Source: Bdellovibrio reynosensis (GTDB taxonomy: Bacteria; Bdellovibrionota; Bdellovibrionia; Bdellovibrionales; Bdellovibrionaceae). Taken from it: 64,000 nucleotides of DNA. A program made the translations under genes and the position numbers. The stretch covers positions 1,302,001 through 1,366,000 of the forward strand of contig NZ_CP093442.1 in assembly GCF_022814725.1 (NCBI RefSeq), in the 5' to 3' direction. The notes under the pieces are model-generated. The model searched no databases and had not been told where the DNA came from. It saw only the letters and a list, made by a program, of their open reading frames with translations. Positions within the stretch are counted from its first letter, which is position 1, and every line of letters starts with the position of its first letter. This document shows, piece after piece, positions 17,825 through 27,145 of the stretch.

Positions 17825-17995
17825 TTATTTGCGCGGTTGACCCGGTCGCTTTTCATCGACATTTTCACTTTCCTCATTGCGATGATCTGCAGAATGGTCC
17901 ATTTGCTTGTTGCGTGACCGCTGATGCTGCAACTTTAAATCACCATCATATTTTTTGCTTGTCTGACTGAATCCCTTATTTTTATTTCCAGACAT
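17825..17995 (-). CDS. 56-aa hydrophilic basic protein
   Basis: A short frame begins with ATG after an excellent ribosome site (AAGGAGG with a seven-base gap). It encodes a Lys/Arg/Gln/Asn-rich peptide starting MSGNKNKGFSQ and ending KRPGQPRK. It has no signal, membrane segment or Cys. Composition suggests a nucleic-acid-binding or disordered peptide. The ribosome site and uninterrupted frame are the main evidence. It ends at a hairpin and is convergent with the 159-aa exported protein gene. Confidence 0.62.
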   Translation of the reverse strand: MSGNKNKGFSQTSKKYDGDLKLQHQRSRNKQMDHSADHRNEESENVDEKRPGQPRK

Positions 17996-18092
17996 GACTT
18001 GCCTCCTTGCTTCGCGACCTTCTTAGTTTAGCAAGTGAACGCACTTTTCTGGGTTTTGTCTATGCAATTAATCAGACCTTCGCCGTTGCAGA

Positions 18093-18707
18093 TTACTGTT
18101 GAACCATCAAACTTTGCTCTATCGCATAATGAAGAAGTTGAAAGTAATAAGAATCAATCACTTCTTTGCTTTTAAACGAGCCACGACTTTCAATAAATCC
18201 TAAAGCTGCTGAATAGTCTGTCGCCATATTGATACCCGCTTCATACTTTTCTCGGGATACCAGTGTCTCTAATTCTTTTTCCTTTTTCGTGATGGCTGCA
18301 TCCTCACACGCCAATGTTTGGGAACGACTAGAAAGGTTGCCGCAAATTTCTTCTAAAGATACTGGCTCACGCAAAGCTAATATCAAATCCTTGCGGCCAC
18401 TTTTAGGGTCCGCCAAAAAGGCATTTAATGATTTTGTGACGTTCGCGAACTGACGAAGGCGGCAACCCTCGGCTTTATGACAAAAACTATCTACAAACTG
18501 AAGATAGCTGCCACTAAAGCTAAAAAGACTATCCATGATCGCCGATCTCACTTCTTCATCGTAGGATGTAGTGACCTGCCCCGCTTTTTCCATCACTGGA
18601 CCATGAATTAATTCTTGAAACTGATACTGTGCTTCTTCGGCCGCAGTCCGGGCTAGGACATTTACAGAAAGGAGCAACATAACTAGAGTCATTGATAGGG
18701 TTTTCAT
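18093..18707 (-). CDS. Orphan exported helical protein
   Basis: This 204-aa protein has a signal peptide (1-19, VLARTAAEE). The rest is largely helical and charged, with Cys pairs at SFCHKAEGCRLRQ and ICGNLSS...LACED. No family is recognised. It is read divergently from the cyclic-nucleotide-binding gene and is separated from the 56-aa gene by about 100 bases. Confidence 0.72.
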   Translation of the reverse strand: MKTLSMTLVMLLLSVNVLARTAAEEAQYQFQELIHGPVMEKAGQVTTSYDEEVRSAIMDSLFSFSGSYLQFVDSFCHKAEGCRLRQFANVTKSLNAFLADPKSGRKDLILALREPVSLEEICGNLSSRSQTLACEDAAITKKEKELETLVSREKYEAGINMATDYSAALGFIESRGSFKSKEVIDSYYFQLLHYAIEQSLMVQQ

Positions 18708-18863
18708 GAAGTGATCCTTGGTTAAGAGGAAATAGGTCTAACATAGGTTCTGTCGGTTCCTTACTTACAATGACGAAAAGGCCAGATGGCAAGACTCGAT
18801 AATAGCCCAGCCTTCCAGTTGTAGAGTGGAATGACACAAAGTCTTTGGTACTCTTAAGCTTCT

Positions 18864-19307
18864 ATGCTGAATACAAAATTGCTCGGTAAAAAATTTGCGG
18901 ATCACCAATTACGAAAACTCGATGATGGCGAAATTCTGTTTCGCGAAGGTGACACCAGTCGTGAAATGTATGTCATTCAATCCGGACGCATTGAGGTTTT
19001 CAAGAAAGTTGAAGGCAGTACCATCGTGCTTGATTGTATTGAACGCGGTGGCATCGTTGGTGAGATGTCGATGCTTGAATCCCTGCCCCGCTCGGCTTCA
19101 GCTAGAGCTATTGGCAAAACCACACTGGTCGCCTTAGACACGGGAAGCTTTCTATTAAAAATTCGTAGAGATCCCACTTTTGCTTTTGAATTGATGAAGC
19201 AATTAAGCGGTCGTATTCGTATGACGAATGAAAAATTAATTATCCTGGTGAACAATGAACAAGTGACGAAGGCTAAGCTTAAGGAAGTGGTAGAAAACAA
19301 TCTATGA
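18864..19307 (+). CDS. Stand-alone cyclic-nucleotide-binding domain protein
   Basis: This 147-aa protein is almost all one cNMP-binding (CRP N-domain-like) beta-roll: EILFREGD, YVIQSGRIEVF, then the phosphate-binding cassette GEMSMLESLPRSASARA, with Arg in the position that contacts cyclic phosphate. There is no DNA-binding HTH, so it should act through protein partners. The next gene, a metallophosphoesterase, overlaps it by four bases (ATGA), making a tight two-gene unit. A lone sensor coupled to a hydrolase is consistent with signal-dependent control of that enzyme (inference). Confidence 0.88.
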   Translation: MLNTKLLGKKFADHQLRKLDDGEILFREGDTSREMYVIQSGRIEVFKKVEGSTIVLDCIERGGIVGEMSMLESLPRSASARAIGKTTLVALDTGSFLLKIRRDPTFAFELMKQLSGRIRMTNEKLIILVNNEQVTKAKLKEVVENNL

Positions 19308-20059
19308 TGATTGATATTTCAACTCGCAAAATGGTGGTGATTTCAGATCTTCACCTCGGCAATCCCTTTTCTAGCGCCAAAAAAAGCGTTATCGATTTTT
19401 TATATTGGGCCGCTGATAATAACTATGACGTCTGCGTGAATGGGGACGGCCTTGAAATCGCCCAAGTTTCTTTTACCCGACTTGCAGAAGATGTCCCTGA
19501 AGTGTTTCGCGCCGTGAAAGCTGTTTCCAAAGCAGGAAACCGCGTTTATTATGTCGTCGGAAACCATGACATTGTTTTAGAAAATTTCTTAGAAGACTGG
19601 GGCTCGATCATTCTTGCTCCATTTTTAAATGTAAAATGTGGCGACAAAAGAATTCGTATCGAACATGGGCATCTTTATGACCCCTTCTTTGTTAAGTATC
19701 CCCGACTTTATGAATTTCTAACTTGGCTAGGCGGGTTTCCATTGATGGTCAGCCCCAGGGTTTATCGAATTTGGATTAAATTTGAAGAGCTAAAATCAAA
19801 GTTCCGCAATTCATTGCGAACCTCGGGCGAAGTACCGACTTTACCAGGGGAACCGCCGGATTTTGTGGTAGCCGCTGAAGAAATTTGTGCCCGCGGTTTT
19901 GATTCAGTCATCTTTGGGCATACCCATCATGCTGGTCGTTTGACCCTACCAAGTGGCGAGTATTTAAATAGCGGGTCTTGGCTGATTGAACCCCACTTTA
20001 TTGAGATCAATCCCGAACAGGTGCAAATCAGAACGCATCTCACAGAAGTTCGTAAATAA
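19304..20059 (+). CDS. Metallophosphoesterase, LpxH-like
   Basis: This 251-aa calcineurin-type enzyme carries VISDLHLGN (Asp15, His17), VNGDGLEI, YVVGNHDIVLE, IEHGHLYDP and VIFGHTHHAG, a full metal-binding set. The order and the HGHLYDP feature are close to the UDP-2,3-diacylglucosamine hydrolase (LpxH) group, which cleaves a lipid A precursor, but the group also holds other hydrolases. It overlaps the cyclic-nucleotide-binding gene by four bases, which couples their translation. Confidence 0.85.
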   Translation: MMIDISTRKMVVISDLHLGNPFSSAKKSVIDFLYWAADNNYDVCVNGDGLEIAQVSFTRLAEDVPEVFRAVKAVSKAGNRVYYVVGNHDIVLENFLEDWGSIILAPFLNVKCGDKRIRIEHGHLYDPFFVKYPRLYEFLTWLGGFPLMVSPRVYRIWIKFEELKSKFRNSLRTSGEVPTLPGEPPDFVVAAEEICARGFDSVIFGHTHHAGRLTLPSGEYLNSGSWLIEPHFIEINPEQVQIRTHLTEVRK

Positions 20060-20126
20060 AATCTGCTTCATCCAGTTTTAATTTACAAGTTTTACTTAGC
20101 AGTGCTGGGTGCCCTAAAATTAAAAC

Positions 20127-20600
20127 ATGAGCGCGCAAAGGGATTCCCAACAACTATGGCTAAAAGAAGTGATTCAGCCCAAGCTTGAAACACTGTTTGC
20201 CCTTGGAAATGGCACTGCCTCAGCTGAGGAAAAATCAAACCTGCCAAAATTTTTGAAATCCTTGTTAGAAGATCTTGAACATTTAAACCTTGATAACTCT
20301 ACGGTGGAACTTTACGTCGAAAAGATCATCGATGGTGCTAAAGCCTTACAGAATCAAGAATTGCGTGATGCCAATGAAGAGGTTTTAAAATCTTTTGCTT
20401 TAAATTCTTTAGTTGCTGATAGCTTTGATCGATTCTTTTATTTAAGTTATTGGACAGAATACCAACCGCTTTTACGTCGTAATCCCGAGCTGAATCACGC
20501 AAATATAATGAATGCCTTTCGTATGAATTACCATGTGAAAGGCCTTGCAACCTATCTTTCAAATTCCTTAAAGTCCCGCTTTGACTTTTACATCGAATAG
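20127..20600 (+). CDS. Hypothetical helical protein
   Basis: This 157-aa, apparently soluble, strongly helical protein has no signal and no Cys. No domain is recognised. It follows the metallophosphoesterase by 67 bases and could be in the same transcript. Its 3' end overlaps the convergent NTF2-like gene by 13 bases, which is unusual but compatible with both being real. Confidence 0.65.
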   Translation: MSAQRDSQQLWLKEVIQPKLETLFALGNGTASAEEKSNLPKFLKSLLEDLEHLNLDNSTVELYVEKIIDGAKALQNQELRDANEEVLKSFALNSLVADSFDRFFYLSYWTEYQPLLRRNPELNHANIMNAFRMNYHVKGLATYLSNSLKSRFDFYIE

Positions 20601-20959
20601 AAAAATTCCTCTTTCACAATTTTGCCGTCTTTAACAGAGTATAAAGCCACTTCCTCAAAGTGCATCTTTTGATTGGATTTTTTGTTAGTGGCATCAAATT
20701 TATACAAAACAGCAAAGCGGTCCCCTGCTGGGAATGGTCCTTCTACTTCAACCGCGTGCACGACATTGTTTTCAGCCCAGTCTTTATTTTTTCTTTTGAT
20801 GTTCTCAATGCCTCTCATCTGCGCTGGATAATTTGGCATTTCTTCGGCTTCAATACTTTCAATGTTTGAATCATAAAGACTTTCTACGGCCTTCATGTTT
20901 TCGCCACGCTTACAGAAGTCGACAAGCTTCTTACCAACCTCCATGGTTTCTTTTTCCAT
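20588..20959 (-). CDS. SnoaL/NTF2-like fold protein
   Basis: This 123-aa cytoplasmic protein fits the SnoaL-like/NTF2 cone fold: an N-terminal helix pair (LVDFCKRGENMKAVESLYDSN), then IESIEAEEM and the strands RFAVLYKFDAT, MHFEEVALYSV and GKIVKEEFFY. Members bind small hydrophobic ligands or act as isomerases; the substrate is unknown here. GGAGG is present before the ATG. The 3' end overlaps the convergent hypothetical gene. Confidence 0.8.
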   Translation of the reverse strand: MEKETMEVGKKLVDFCKRGENMKAVESLYDSNIESIEAEEMPNYPAQMRGIENIKRKNKDWAENNVVHAVEVEGPFPAGDRFAVLYKFDATNKKSNQKMHFEEVALYSVKDGKIVKEEFFYSM

Positions 20960-21135
20960 AATCCATCCTCCGTGAAACTTATTTTCAAAGAGTTTTGGAA
21001 TCTAAGGCAGATGTAATTAAGCACCCACGAATTTGCCTGGAACAACCAAGCTCTGTTTTGCAACAAAGCTCCTGGCTTTTACCAAGCCAAGCTTCTTTAA
21101 TTTGGAAATCAAAAATCTACAAATGGAGATTACCA

Positions 21136-21456
21136 ATGAAGAAGATTATTTCAGCAGTGCTTTTGACATTTATTCTTTTAGGATCTTTGACGGCTTCGGC
21201 GTATCAAGGAGTTTTAACGTATGACGACAACGGCAGTTCAGTGATACAGCCATTGAAACAATACTGTGAAGATTCCCCGACGGATGAATACTGTTATCCA
21301 CGTTCGGGACAATGCCCCGATGGCTGGAGTGATGCTAAAAAATATTGCTGGGGTGGTTGGAAGCGCGGCTTTTACAAATGTGGCATCGCTTGCCGAGATA
21401 AACGCCCTTGCAAATGGGGTGACCACAGCGAACGATGTGGCGGCCATGGCAGCTAG
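21136..21456 (+). CDS. Small Cys-rich exported protein
   Basis: This 106-aa protein has a signal peptide (1-22, TASAYQG) and a mature part with about nine Cys residues in the last 60 residues, rich in Gly, Trp, Lys and Arg. The pattern (C-C-C-C spacing with GWK and CGIACRDKRPCKWG) suggests a disulfide-knotted secreted peptide. No family is recognised. The chosen ATG follows TGGAGA; the frame is open further upstream but without a ribosome site. It ends at a terminator. Confidence 0.75.
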   Translation: MKKIISAVLLTFILLGSLTASAYQGVLTYDDNGSSVIQPLKQYCEDSPTDEYCYPRSGQCPDGWSDAKKYCWGGWKRGFYKCGIACRDKRPCKWGDHSERCGGHGS

Positions 21457-21480
21457 CCTGAAAACAAACCCATCGCTTTT

Positions 21481-21517
21481 AAAGGCCCTTAGTGTAAAAG
21501 CTAAAGGGCTTTTTTTT
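21481..21517 (+). terminator. Rho-independent terminator
   Basis: The arms around GGCCCTTAG / CTAAAGGGC (one bulge) are followed by an eight-base T run, 24 bases after the Cys-rich gene. Confidence 0.85.
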
Positions 21518-21603
21518 CATGGATAATTTTTCAGCTGGCACTGAATAAAGCATTTTAGTAAGAATGAATCCTTCAAAAAATTGACATTACTTGGGGGATG
21601 TAA

Positions 21604-22086
21604 ATGAAGCCGGCTTCAATCTTCGCGATGGCATTAGTATCCTTAATTCTTTCTGCCTGCGCTCAAAACGGTAGTGGTGATGGTAAAAAAGGGACTCTGA
21701 ATAACAAAAATGTATCAGCCCATAACAGAACTCAGTGCCCGGCTGTTGATGGTTCCTATCTAACAACTCAAGACGGCAGAACATTCCGCATTTTGATTAC
21801 AACTGCAAAATTTGATAACACCATGGAATTTGCAGCGGATATTGATTTAGCCCAGGGTTCAGACAATAAAACTTCATTGCGCTATACGATCGATGGCAAA
21901 GCCTATGAAAACCAAGGTCTAACTTATATCGGTGTTTGTTCTAAAGGACAGATTGGCATCGCTTTTTATCAAAACAAGAAAGTGATCGCGACTTATAGAA
22001 TATCCGTAAAAGGAAATGTTCTTACAACGATTACCGTTGATGAAAAAGGAAAGAGCGACAGTTTAAATTGGAACAAAGAATACTAA
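21604..22086 (+). CDS. Orphan lipoprotein
   Basis: This 160-aa protein has a lipoprotein signal (LILSAC, lipidated Cys19). Its Ser/Gly/Asp-rich linker leads into a beta-rich C-terminal domain of about 110 residues with two Cys residues (TQCPAV, GVCSK). No family is recognised. It is a single gene ending at a strong shared terminator. Confidence 0.75.
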   Translation: MKPASIFAMALVSLILSACAQNGSGDGKKGTLNNKNVSAHNRTQCPAVDGSYLTTQDGRTFRILITTAKFDNTMEFAADIDLAQGSDNKTSLRYTIDGKAYENQGLTYIGVCSKGQIGIAFYQNKKVIATYRISVKGNVLTTITVDEKGKSDSLNWNKEY

Positions 22087-22109
22087 GAATTAAATTTTAA
22101 AGTTAAATG

Positions 22110-22146
22110 AAAAAGCCCCAGTTAAAATACCTGGGGCTTTTTTTAT
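22110..22146. terminator. Bidirectional terminator
   Basis: AAAAAGCCCCAG / CTGGGGCTTTTT is a perfect 12-base stem with A and T runs on both sides. It serves the lipoprotein gene on one strand and the 359-aa secreted gene on the other. Confidence 0.92.
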
Positions 22147-22147
22147 T

Positions 22148-23227
22148 TTAGTTATCCCAAGGGCGTTCTGCTTGCTCCATCAAGTAGCGCAAGAAGTGTT
22201 CATAATTTTCTAAAGTTGCCGCTGTCAAAGCGGGTCCTGCATTTTGATCCATCATCGCAAGGGCTTTAGCATAGTTTTTTAAAGCCTTAGAGCCAAAAGC
22301 CGCCCCATTTGGATGATTTTTTGAAATAACATCAAGATCTTTATCTAAACGATTTGCATAACAAGTCAAAAACTCTGTGTTCGTTCTAGTTCTTTGGCAT
22401 TCTTTTGCCCTTGATACAAACCCAGCCACAGGGAAATAGATCGCAGTAATGGAATCACCATTGACCAATCTTTCAAGTGAAACGCTGGCATTGTCATACT
22501 GAAAAATCGCGCAGTTTAAAAGATTGCGCTTGTTACGCTGACAAATATTCGCAGCATAACTAGGATAGTTTTTATAGAATTCATTCATCGCCGTTGTGAT
22601 CGCCTGGCGAACTGTTGCATCGCCTTTGCTGCGCTCTAATAGAACCTGCAACCCTGCTTGCCATGATGAAACAAATCTTACCTGCGCGCGCTTTAAAGGA
22701 TCTACGGGAGGCGCTGGTTGTTCAGGCGGAGCTGGAGGCGCTGGTCTTTCAGGAGGTGCTGGTTGGGGCGGCGCTGGCTGTGGTGGTGTCGGCTTCGTGC
22801 CATTTTTCAATACATCCGCAGTGCGCGCACATTCTGGAATTTGCAAACAATCTGCAAAATCAAGACTGTGATTATTTAAATCCATGAAGTTTTCTAAAAG
22901 CAGATTTCCGTTAGTGAACATCTTCACGTAAAGATAGTTATTGCTAGTAACACCCGCATTGAACTCAATAAAAAGCTCTACGGCCCAAGTTGGCGCCCCG
23001 TCACTAGCCAAGTTGAATTTGTACCAGCCATAGCCTTGGGCCAATCCGTTTGCACATGTCCCGCTAAATGAAGCCTTTGCAGGTTTTCGCCACGTCAATG
23101 TCGAGGGATGTGACAACGTACAACCTTCATCGGTTTTTACTTGATCGGACGAATTAAAAATTTCAGGTGCTTCTTGCATGGCAAAGACGGGGGTCGCAAA
23201 CAGAAAACAAAGTAGCATCATTTTCAT
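22148..23227 (-). CDS. Exported MORN-like/helical protein, paralogue of the 547-aa protein
   Basis: This 359-aa protein has a signal peptide (1-16), a N-terminal domain (about 35-135), a Pro-rich linker (147-176, mostly PAPP repeats) and a helical C-terminal domain (180-359) with Cys residues. The stretch FSGTCANGLAQGYGWYKF resembles a MORN-type turn. The C-terminal domain carries the signature NHPNGAAFGSKALKNYAKAL. A second copy of the same layout, with the helical domain duplicated, is encoded at about 31.8-33.4 kb. GGAGG precedes the ATG. Function is unknown; the extracytoplasmic location is clear. Confidence 0.8.
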   Translation of the reverse strand: MKMMLLCFLFATPVFAMQEAPEIFNSSDQVKTDEGCTLSHPSTLTWRKPAKASFSGTCANGLAQGYGWYKFNLASDGAPTWAVELFIEFNAGVTSNNYLYVKMFTNGNLLLENFMDLNNHSLDFADCLQIPECARTADVLKNGTKPTPPQPAPPQPAPPERPAPPAPPEQPAPPVDPLKRAQVRFVSSWQAGLQVLLERSKGDATVRQAITTAMNEFYKNYPSYAANICQRNKRNLLNCAIFQYDNASVSLERLVNGDSITAIYFPVAGFVSRAKECQRTRTNTEFLTCYANRLDKDLDVISKNHPNGAAFGSKALKNYAKALAMMDQNAGPALTAATLENYEHFLRYLMEQAERPWDN

Positions 23228-23493
23228 GGTGAATTTCCTCCTGGTTTAATGGTCTGGGTTTTTATACCAAATCACTTTTGAAGAATGCAGAATCATTCGA
23301 GCTAATTATGGAAATGTAATTGCAGATGAATCTTTGCAAGTTTTTATTTTGCGAATCAACATGGCTTATCCTTCTCATTCTAGGACGCTGTTCTGGAACA
23401 GATATTAGTCCGATTTTTTTGATATGTGATTTATCGATATTAAGGAATCAACAATATCTTTAGAGGGGGTGGAGAAAGACCGATAAAACTAAT

Positions 23494-26400
23494 GTGATTA
23501 AGAGCTTATTCCGCAATCTCAGTTTGAGACTTTTCTTCGGCGTTGCTGTTGCGTTGCTAAGTTCTGCTTGTACTCTTGAAACCACCCTTGCACCGACCAA
23601 AGAAGCTTTTGAATTAGAAATTTATCCGACCTTTGCTTCGACTGTTTCTAAAAGTTCAACGCAAACGTTTACTTTTTCAGAGAAAAATTTCGGCGCGAAC
23701 ATAGTACGCTTTGAATGTTCCTTAGATAATCTGGTGTGGGAAACTTGTGAAAGCCCCGTGACCTATTCAGGCTTATCAGAAGGCCGCCACACTTTCAGCG
23801 TGAAGGCTATAGATGCTTCCGGCGAAGAAAATATTGGCGGTCAACACGAATGGACGGTGGATACTGTGCCGCCAGTTCTTAGTGTTGATTCTCCACTGAA
23901 TGACAATGATCTGCTCATTTTAAACTCTTTGCAGGCAACCTTAAGCGGAACGTGTTCAGAAGACGGCCAATTAGTCACTTTAACCGGCGCAGCTGTTGGT
24001 GTGACGACATGTACTGCCAACGCCTGGAACATTCAGGCAGATGTAAGTGCAGCGGTCGATGGCGATTTAACCTTTATGGTCAGCCAAGGCGATATTGCTG
24101 AAAACTATACGACCGTAAGCCGCGTTGCCACCAAAGACACAACGGCTCCGGTTATAGCCTGGGTCAGTCCCGCAACAGATTTAGAAGGCGGAGCCGCGAT
24201 CACCGTCACTTGGAAAGTCACCGAGCCTCATGGAAGCGCCTCCGAAAATGTGATTTTAGATTATAGTGGTGATAATGGAAGCACATGGACTGTTCTTTCA
24301 ACTCAAGGATCTTTAAATGGGACCATCTCGGCGCAAACTTATAATCAGGCCTGGACCGCACCGAGTGCAAGCGTTGCCGGGGCCATTTTGCGTTTACGCT
24401 TAGCCGATGCCTTAGGTAACTTAGTCACATCCACTAAAACTTTTGCGATTGATACAGCAGCACCGGTTTTAAATTCTTTGGTCTTGGCCGATGGTAATGA
24501 AAACGTAGGGCTTCCTTCCCTGAATGCTTTATTGTCAGTGACGCCTTCAATTTCTGCGATTTCTCACTATCGTATTTCAGAAAATAATACCTTCGCAGAT
24601 ACCACATGGGTGGCCTATACCTCTCCGAACCTTACTTTCTCATTAAGCAAAATTGGCGCCTTAAAAACAGTGTACGCCCAGGTGAAAAGTAGCGCCGGCA
24701 TTGTTAGTAACGTTGTCTCAGACACCGTGACCCTAGAATACGGAACTCCTCCGGTAGCTTTAATCACCTCACCTACAGAGGGTGGGTCGTATTCTCCGGG
24801 TGCGGTGATGAATATTGCTTGGCAATGTTCCTCTAGTTCAGGCTCGGTGGCTTTAGCCACAAATCCAATTTCAAGCATTGAGTATACGGTCGATGATGGT
24901 GTGACGTATCACGTGATTGCGACAAACCAAACGAACAATGATACTGCGACCACAGGCCATTATAATTGGACGGTGCCAGCAGCGACGCCATCAGGCCAAA
25001 CGATCACGGGTACAACACCTATTCGCGTGTTAGTAGGTTGTAAAACGGCCGCTGGAATTATTGCCACGGGTTTATCTGGTTTCCAAAATTCGATTTGGAA
25101 AGTTCTTATTGGTAGTCCTGGAAACATGGATTATGGAATCCACTTAAGCGCTGCTGATATGACGACGTGGACTGCGGTTCACGGGGATTCTGCCAATAAT
25201 CTATATTCTGGATCTAAAAACGGTATTCTAAAAGTCAATCGTCAGACGGGTATCGTCGAACAGTGGTTGGGAAATCTTGAATCTGCAGGCTGCCCGACTC
25301 ATTCAGTGGCAAGCTTCACCCGCCCGCGCATTTTGGATATTTCAAATGGTGAAATGACCATTGTTTCCGGAATGTGTGGAACTATCACTCGCGTAAAAAT
25401 TTCGGATAAAAGTATCATATGGAACCGTAGTGTTCCCCATCTTTCATGGAGTTCTAATCAAACTTCCACTGAGGGTTTTTATCATAAAGCAGGTTATTAC
25501 TATTTTGCCGTAATTAACACGATCGGCACAGTTCTGGCGCTGTATGAACTTAATCTAAACTCTATTAGTAGCACCCCAAAACTTGTGATGGGTAATGGCT
25601 CTAGCTGTTCTAACACCTTGCCTGTGGTGGGCAGTGTTTCTTCGACTCTGCAGATTCATTGTACGCTAGATTCAAATTGGTGGAATGTTTCTTATGATCG
25701 TCAGAAAATTTTTATTTATAGCGTGACAGGCTCGACAACCAATCAAGTAACGCTGACTTTCAATAGCACTACTGCAAATTATGAAGTAACGGCTGTAGGT
25801 ACGGCGACAGCTCCTTGCACCCGCACGGTGATGATTGGAAATGATGCTTCAAAATACTATTGCATCCGTCATGCGGGACAAGGGCGCAATGTCACCTATT
25901 TTGATACTGCGACCAATCAGCTTCATACGACGCACGTAACTTTAAGTACATTTAACAATCTTGGTAATATGCAGATGCGGTTGGGATCTTCCGATTCAGC
26001 GGCCTACGTTATTTCAGGCGTGACCAATGAAATTTTCGAAGTGAAACATACAGGAACCGCTTGGGAACAATCTAATATCGGTGGGACTCCGCTATTTACC
26101 TATGGGAATGGTACTGACCCAACGAAGGTGGCTTTCACCTCACTAGCGGGCTTAGCGTATGACCCTGTGAATAAGTTTTTATACACTCGTGGAATCAATC
26201 ACATTCGCCGGATGAAAGTGGATACAACAACAACACCAGCGACTCCATTTATTTCCCTGATCGAAACTGGGATGAGCACGAACGCGGCGTTATCTAATAG
26301 CGGATCTTTTGGTGGAATTGCTGTTAACAAAACCGGCACTGCAATCGTCGTAAATCAATCAGTCAGTCCGGTTTATTATTGGAAGGCACTTGATTTAACC

Positions 26401-27141
26401 ACTTGGAATTCTGGTGCCAGCACCGTGGGTGGAGGTCAAATTTACCTTAACGGTGGCACCACGGCTGCCTACCCTACCTTAGGTACTTCTTTTGCTTATA
26501 ACGCTGGCGTGAACCTGCAGGATTGGGGTTCTACAGCGACGTTCTTAAGTGATGGTAAACTCTATTTCGTCGGCTCAAGCAATGATAGCTGGGATCAGAA
26601 TCTTTGGATTTTCCAAAGTTCGGGGCCAACCACTATCACTTCTGTGGCCGGAGCTACCGGCGCTGCAGGATATTCCTCTATCGGCGGCGGCGGCGCTACG
26701 GCGCTGGGCACCCCTCTGACTCGCATCTATGGCATGCAGTCAGCAACTAATAATGATTTGTTAGTATTTGATGCTCATCGTTTAAGAAGAGTTTCAGTAG
26801 TCACCGAAAGCGGTGCACCGAAAGTTTACGATGAAATCGATTTTTCAACTTTCACGAATTACCCAGGGAATTTACCCTGGGTCCATGCCGTGCAGGACAC
26901 TGCGACTGGCTGGAATTACTTTGTCGTGAATGAAGACACGGCTACAGGCAGGGCCACCCAAGTATGGGCCGCCCGTGCTGCTGAAGGATTTGTTCAAATT
27001 CCGATCACGGGTTTAAAACTTACCGGAATTCAAAATGCCACTCGCGGCAAAGGCCTGGGCTTAGAAGTGACGCCACTTGGTTTACTTCTTTTAGATACAC
27101 CGAAGAAACGTATCTTAACGACACCTCTAAAACCTTTATAG
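23494..27141 (+). CDS. Large surface lipoprotein with Ig-like and propeller-like parts
   Basis: This 1215-aa protein has a lipoprotein signal (LLSSAC, Cys26). It starts with an Ig-like domain of the type FECSLDN...CESPVTY...GRHTFSVKA (about 55-120), followed by three more Ig-like modules to about 540. Then comes a long beta-rich region (about 540-1215) with repeated Gly/Asn/Trp strands, consistent with a propeller-type or YncE/NHL-like fold. Such proteins are typical Bdellovibrio cell-surface proteins. The start is GTG; an ATG two bases upstream is out of frame. A GGAGA lies about 20 bases away, so the start is somewhat uncertain. Confidence 0.8.
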   Translation: MIKSLFRNLSLRLFFGVAVALLSSACTLETTLAPTKEAFELEIYPTFASTVSKSSTQTFTFSEKNFGANIVRFECSLDNLVWETCESPVTYSGLSEGRHTFSVKAIDASGEENIGGQHEWTVDTVPPVLSVDSPLNDNDLLILNSLQATLSGTCSEDGQLVTLTGAAVGVTTCTANAWNIQADVSAAVDGDLTFMVSQGDIAENYTTVSRVATKDTTAPVIAWVSPATDLEGGAAITVTWKVTEPHGSASENVILDYSGDNGSTWTVLSTQGSLNGTISAQTYNQAWTAPSASVAGAILRLRLADALGNLVTSTKTFAIDTAAPVLNSLVLADGNENVGLPSLNALLSVTPSISAISHYRISENNTFADTTWVAYTSPNLTFSLSKIGALKTVYAQVKSSAGIVSNVVSDTVTLEYGTPPVALITSPTEGGSYSPGAVMNIAWQCSSSSGSVALATNPISSIEYTVDDGVTYHVIATNQTNNDTATTGHYNWTVPAATPSGQTITGTTPIRVLVGCKTAAGIIATGLSGFQNSIWKVLIGSPGNMDYGIHLSAADMTTWTAVHGDSANNLYSGSKNGILKVNRQTGIVEQWLGNLESAGCPTHSVASFTRPRILDISNGEMTIVSGMCGTITRVKISDKSIIWNRSVPHLSWSSNQTSTEGFYHKAGYYYFAVINTIGTVLALYELNLNSISSTPKLVMGNGSSCSNTLPVVGSVSSTLQIHCTLDSNWWNVSYDRQKIFIYSVTGSTTNQVTLTFNSTTANYEVTAVGTATAPCTRTVMIGNDASKYYCIRHAGQGRNVTYFDTATNQLHTTHVTLSTFNNLGNMQMRLGSSDSAAYVISGVTNEIFEVKHTGTAWEQSNIGGTPLFTYGNGTDPTKVAFTSLAGLAYDPVNKFLYTRGINHIRRMKVDTTTTPATPFISLIETGMSTNAALSNSGSFGGIAVNKTGTAIVVNQSVSPVYYWKALDLTTWNSGASTVGGGQIYLNGGTTAAYPTLGTSFAYNAGVNLQDWGSTATFLSDGKLYFVGSSNDSWDQNLWIFQSSGPTTITSVAGATGAAGYSSIGGGGATALGTPLTRIYGMQSATNNDLLVFDAHRLRRVSVVTESGAPKVYDEIDFSTFTNYPGNLPWVHAVQDTATGWNYFVVNEDTATGRATQVWAARAAEGFVQIPITGLKLTGIQNATRGKGLGLEVTPLGLLLLDTPKKRILTTPLKPL

Positions 27142-27145
27142 ACCT

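Noticed and set aside
22596-22887. Two Gly/Ala-rich frames opposite the Pro-rich linker
   Set aside because: Mirror of PAPP repeats in the 359-aa protein; no independent evidence.
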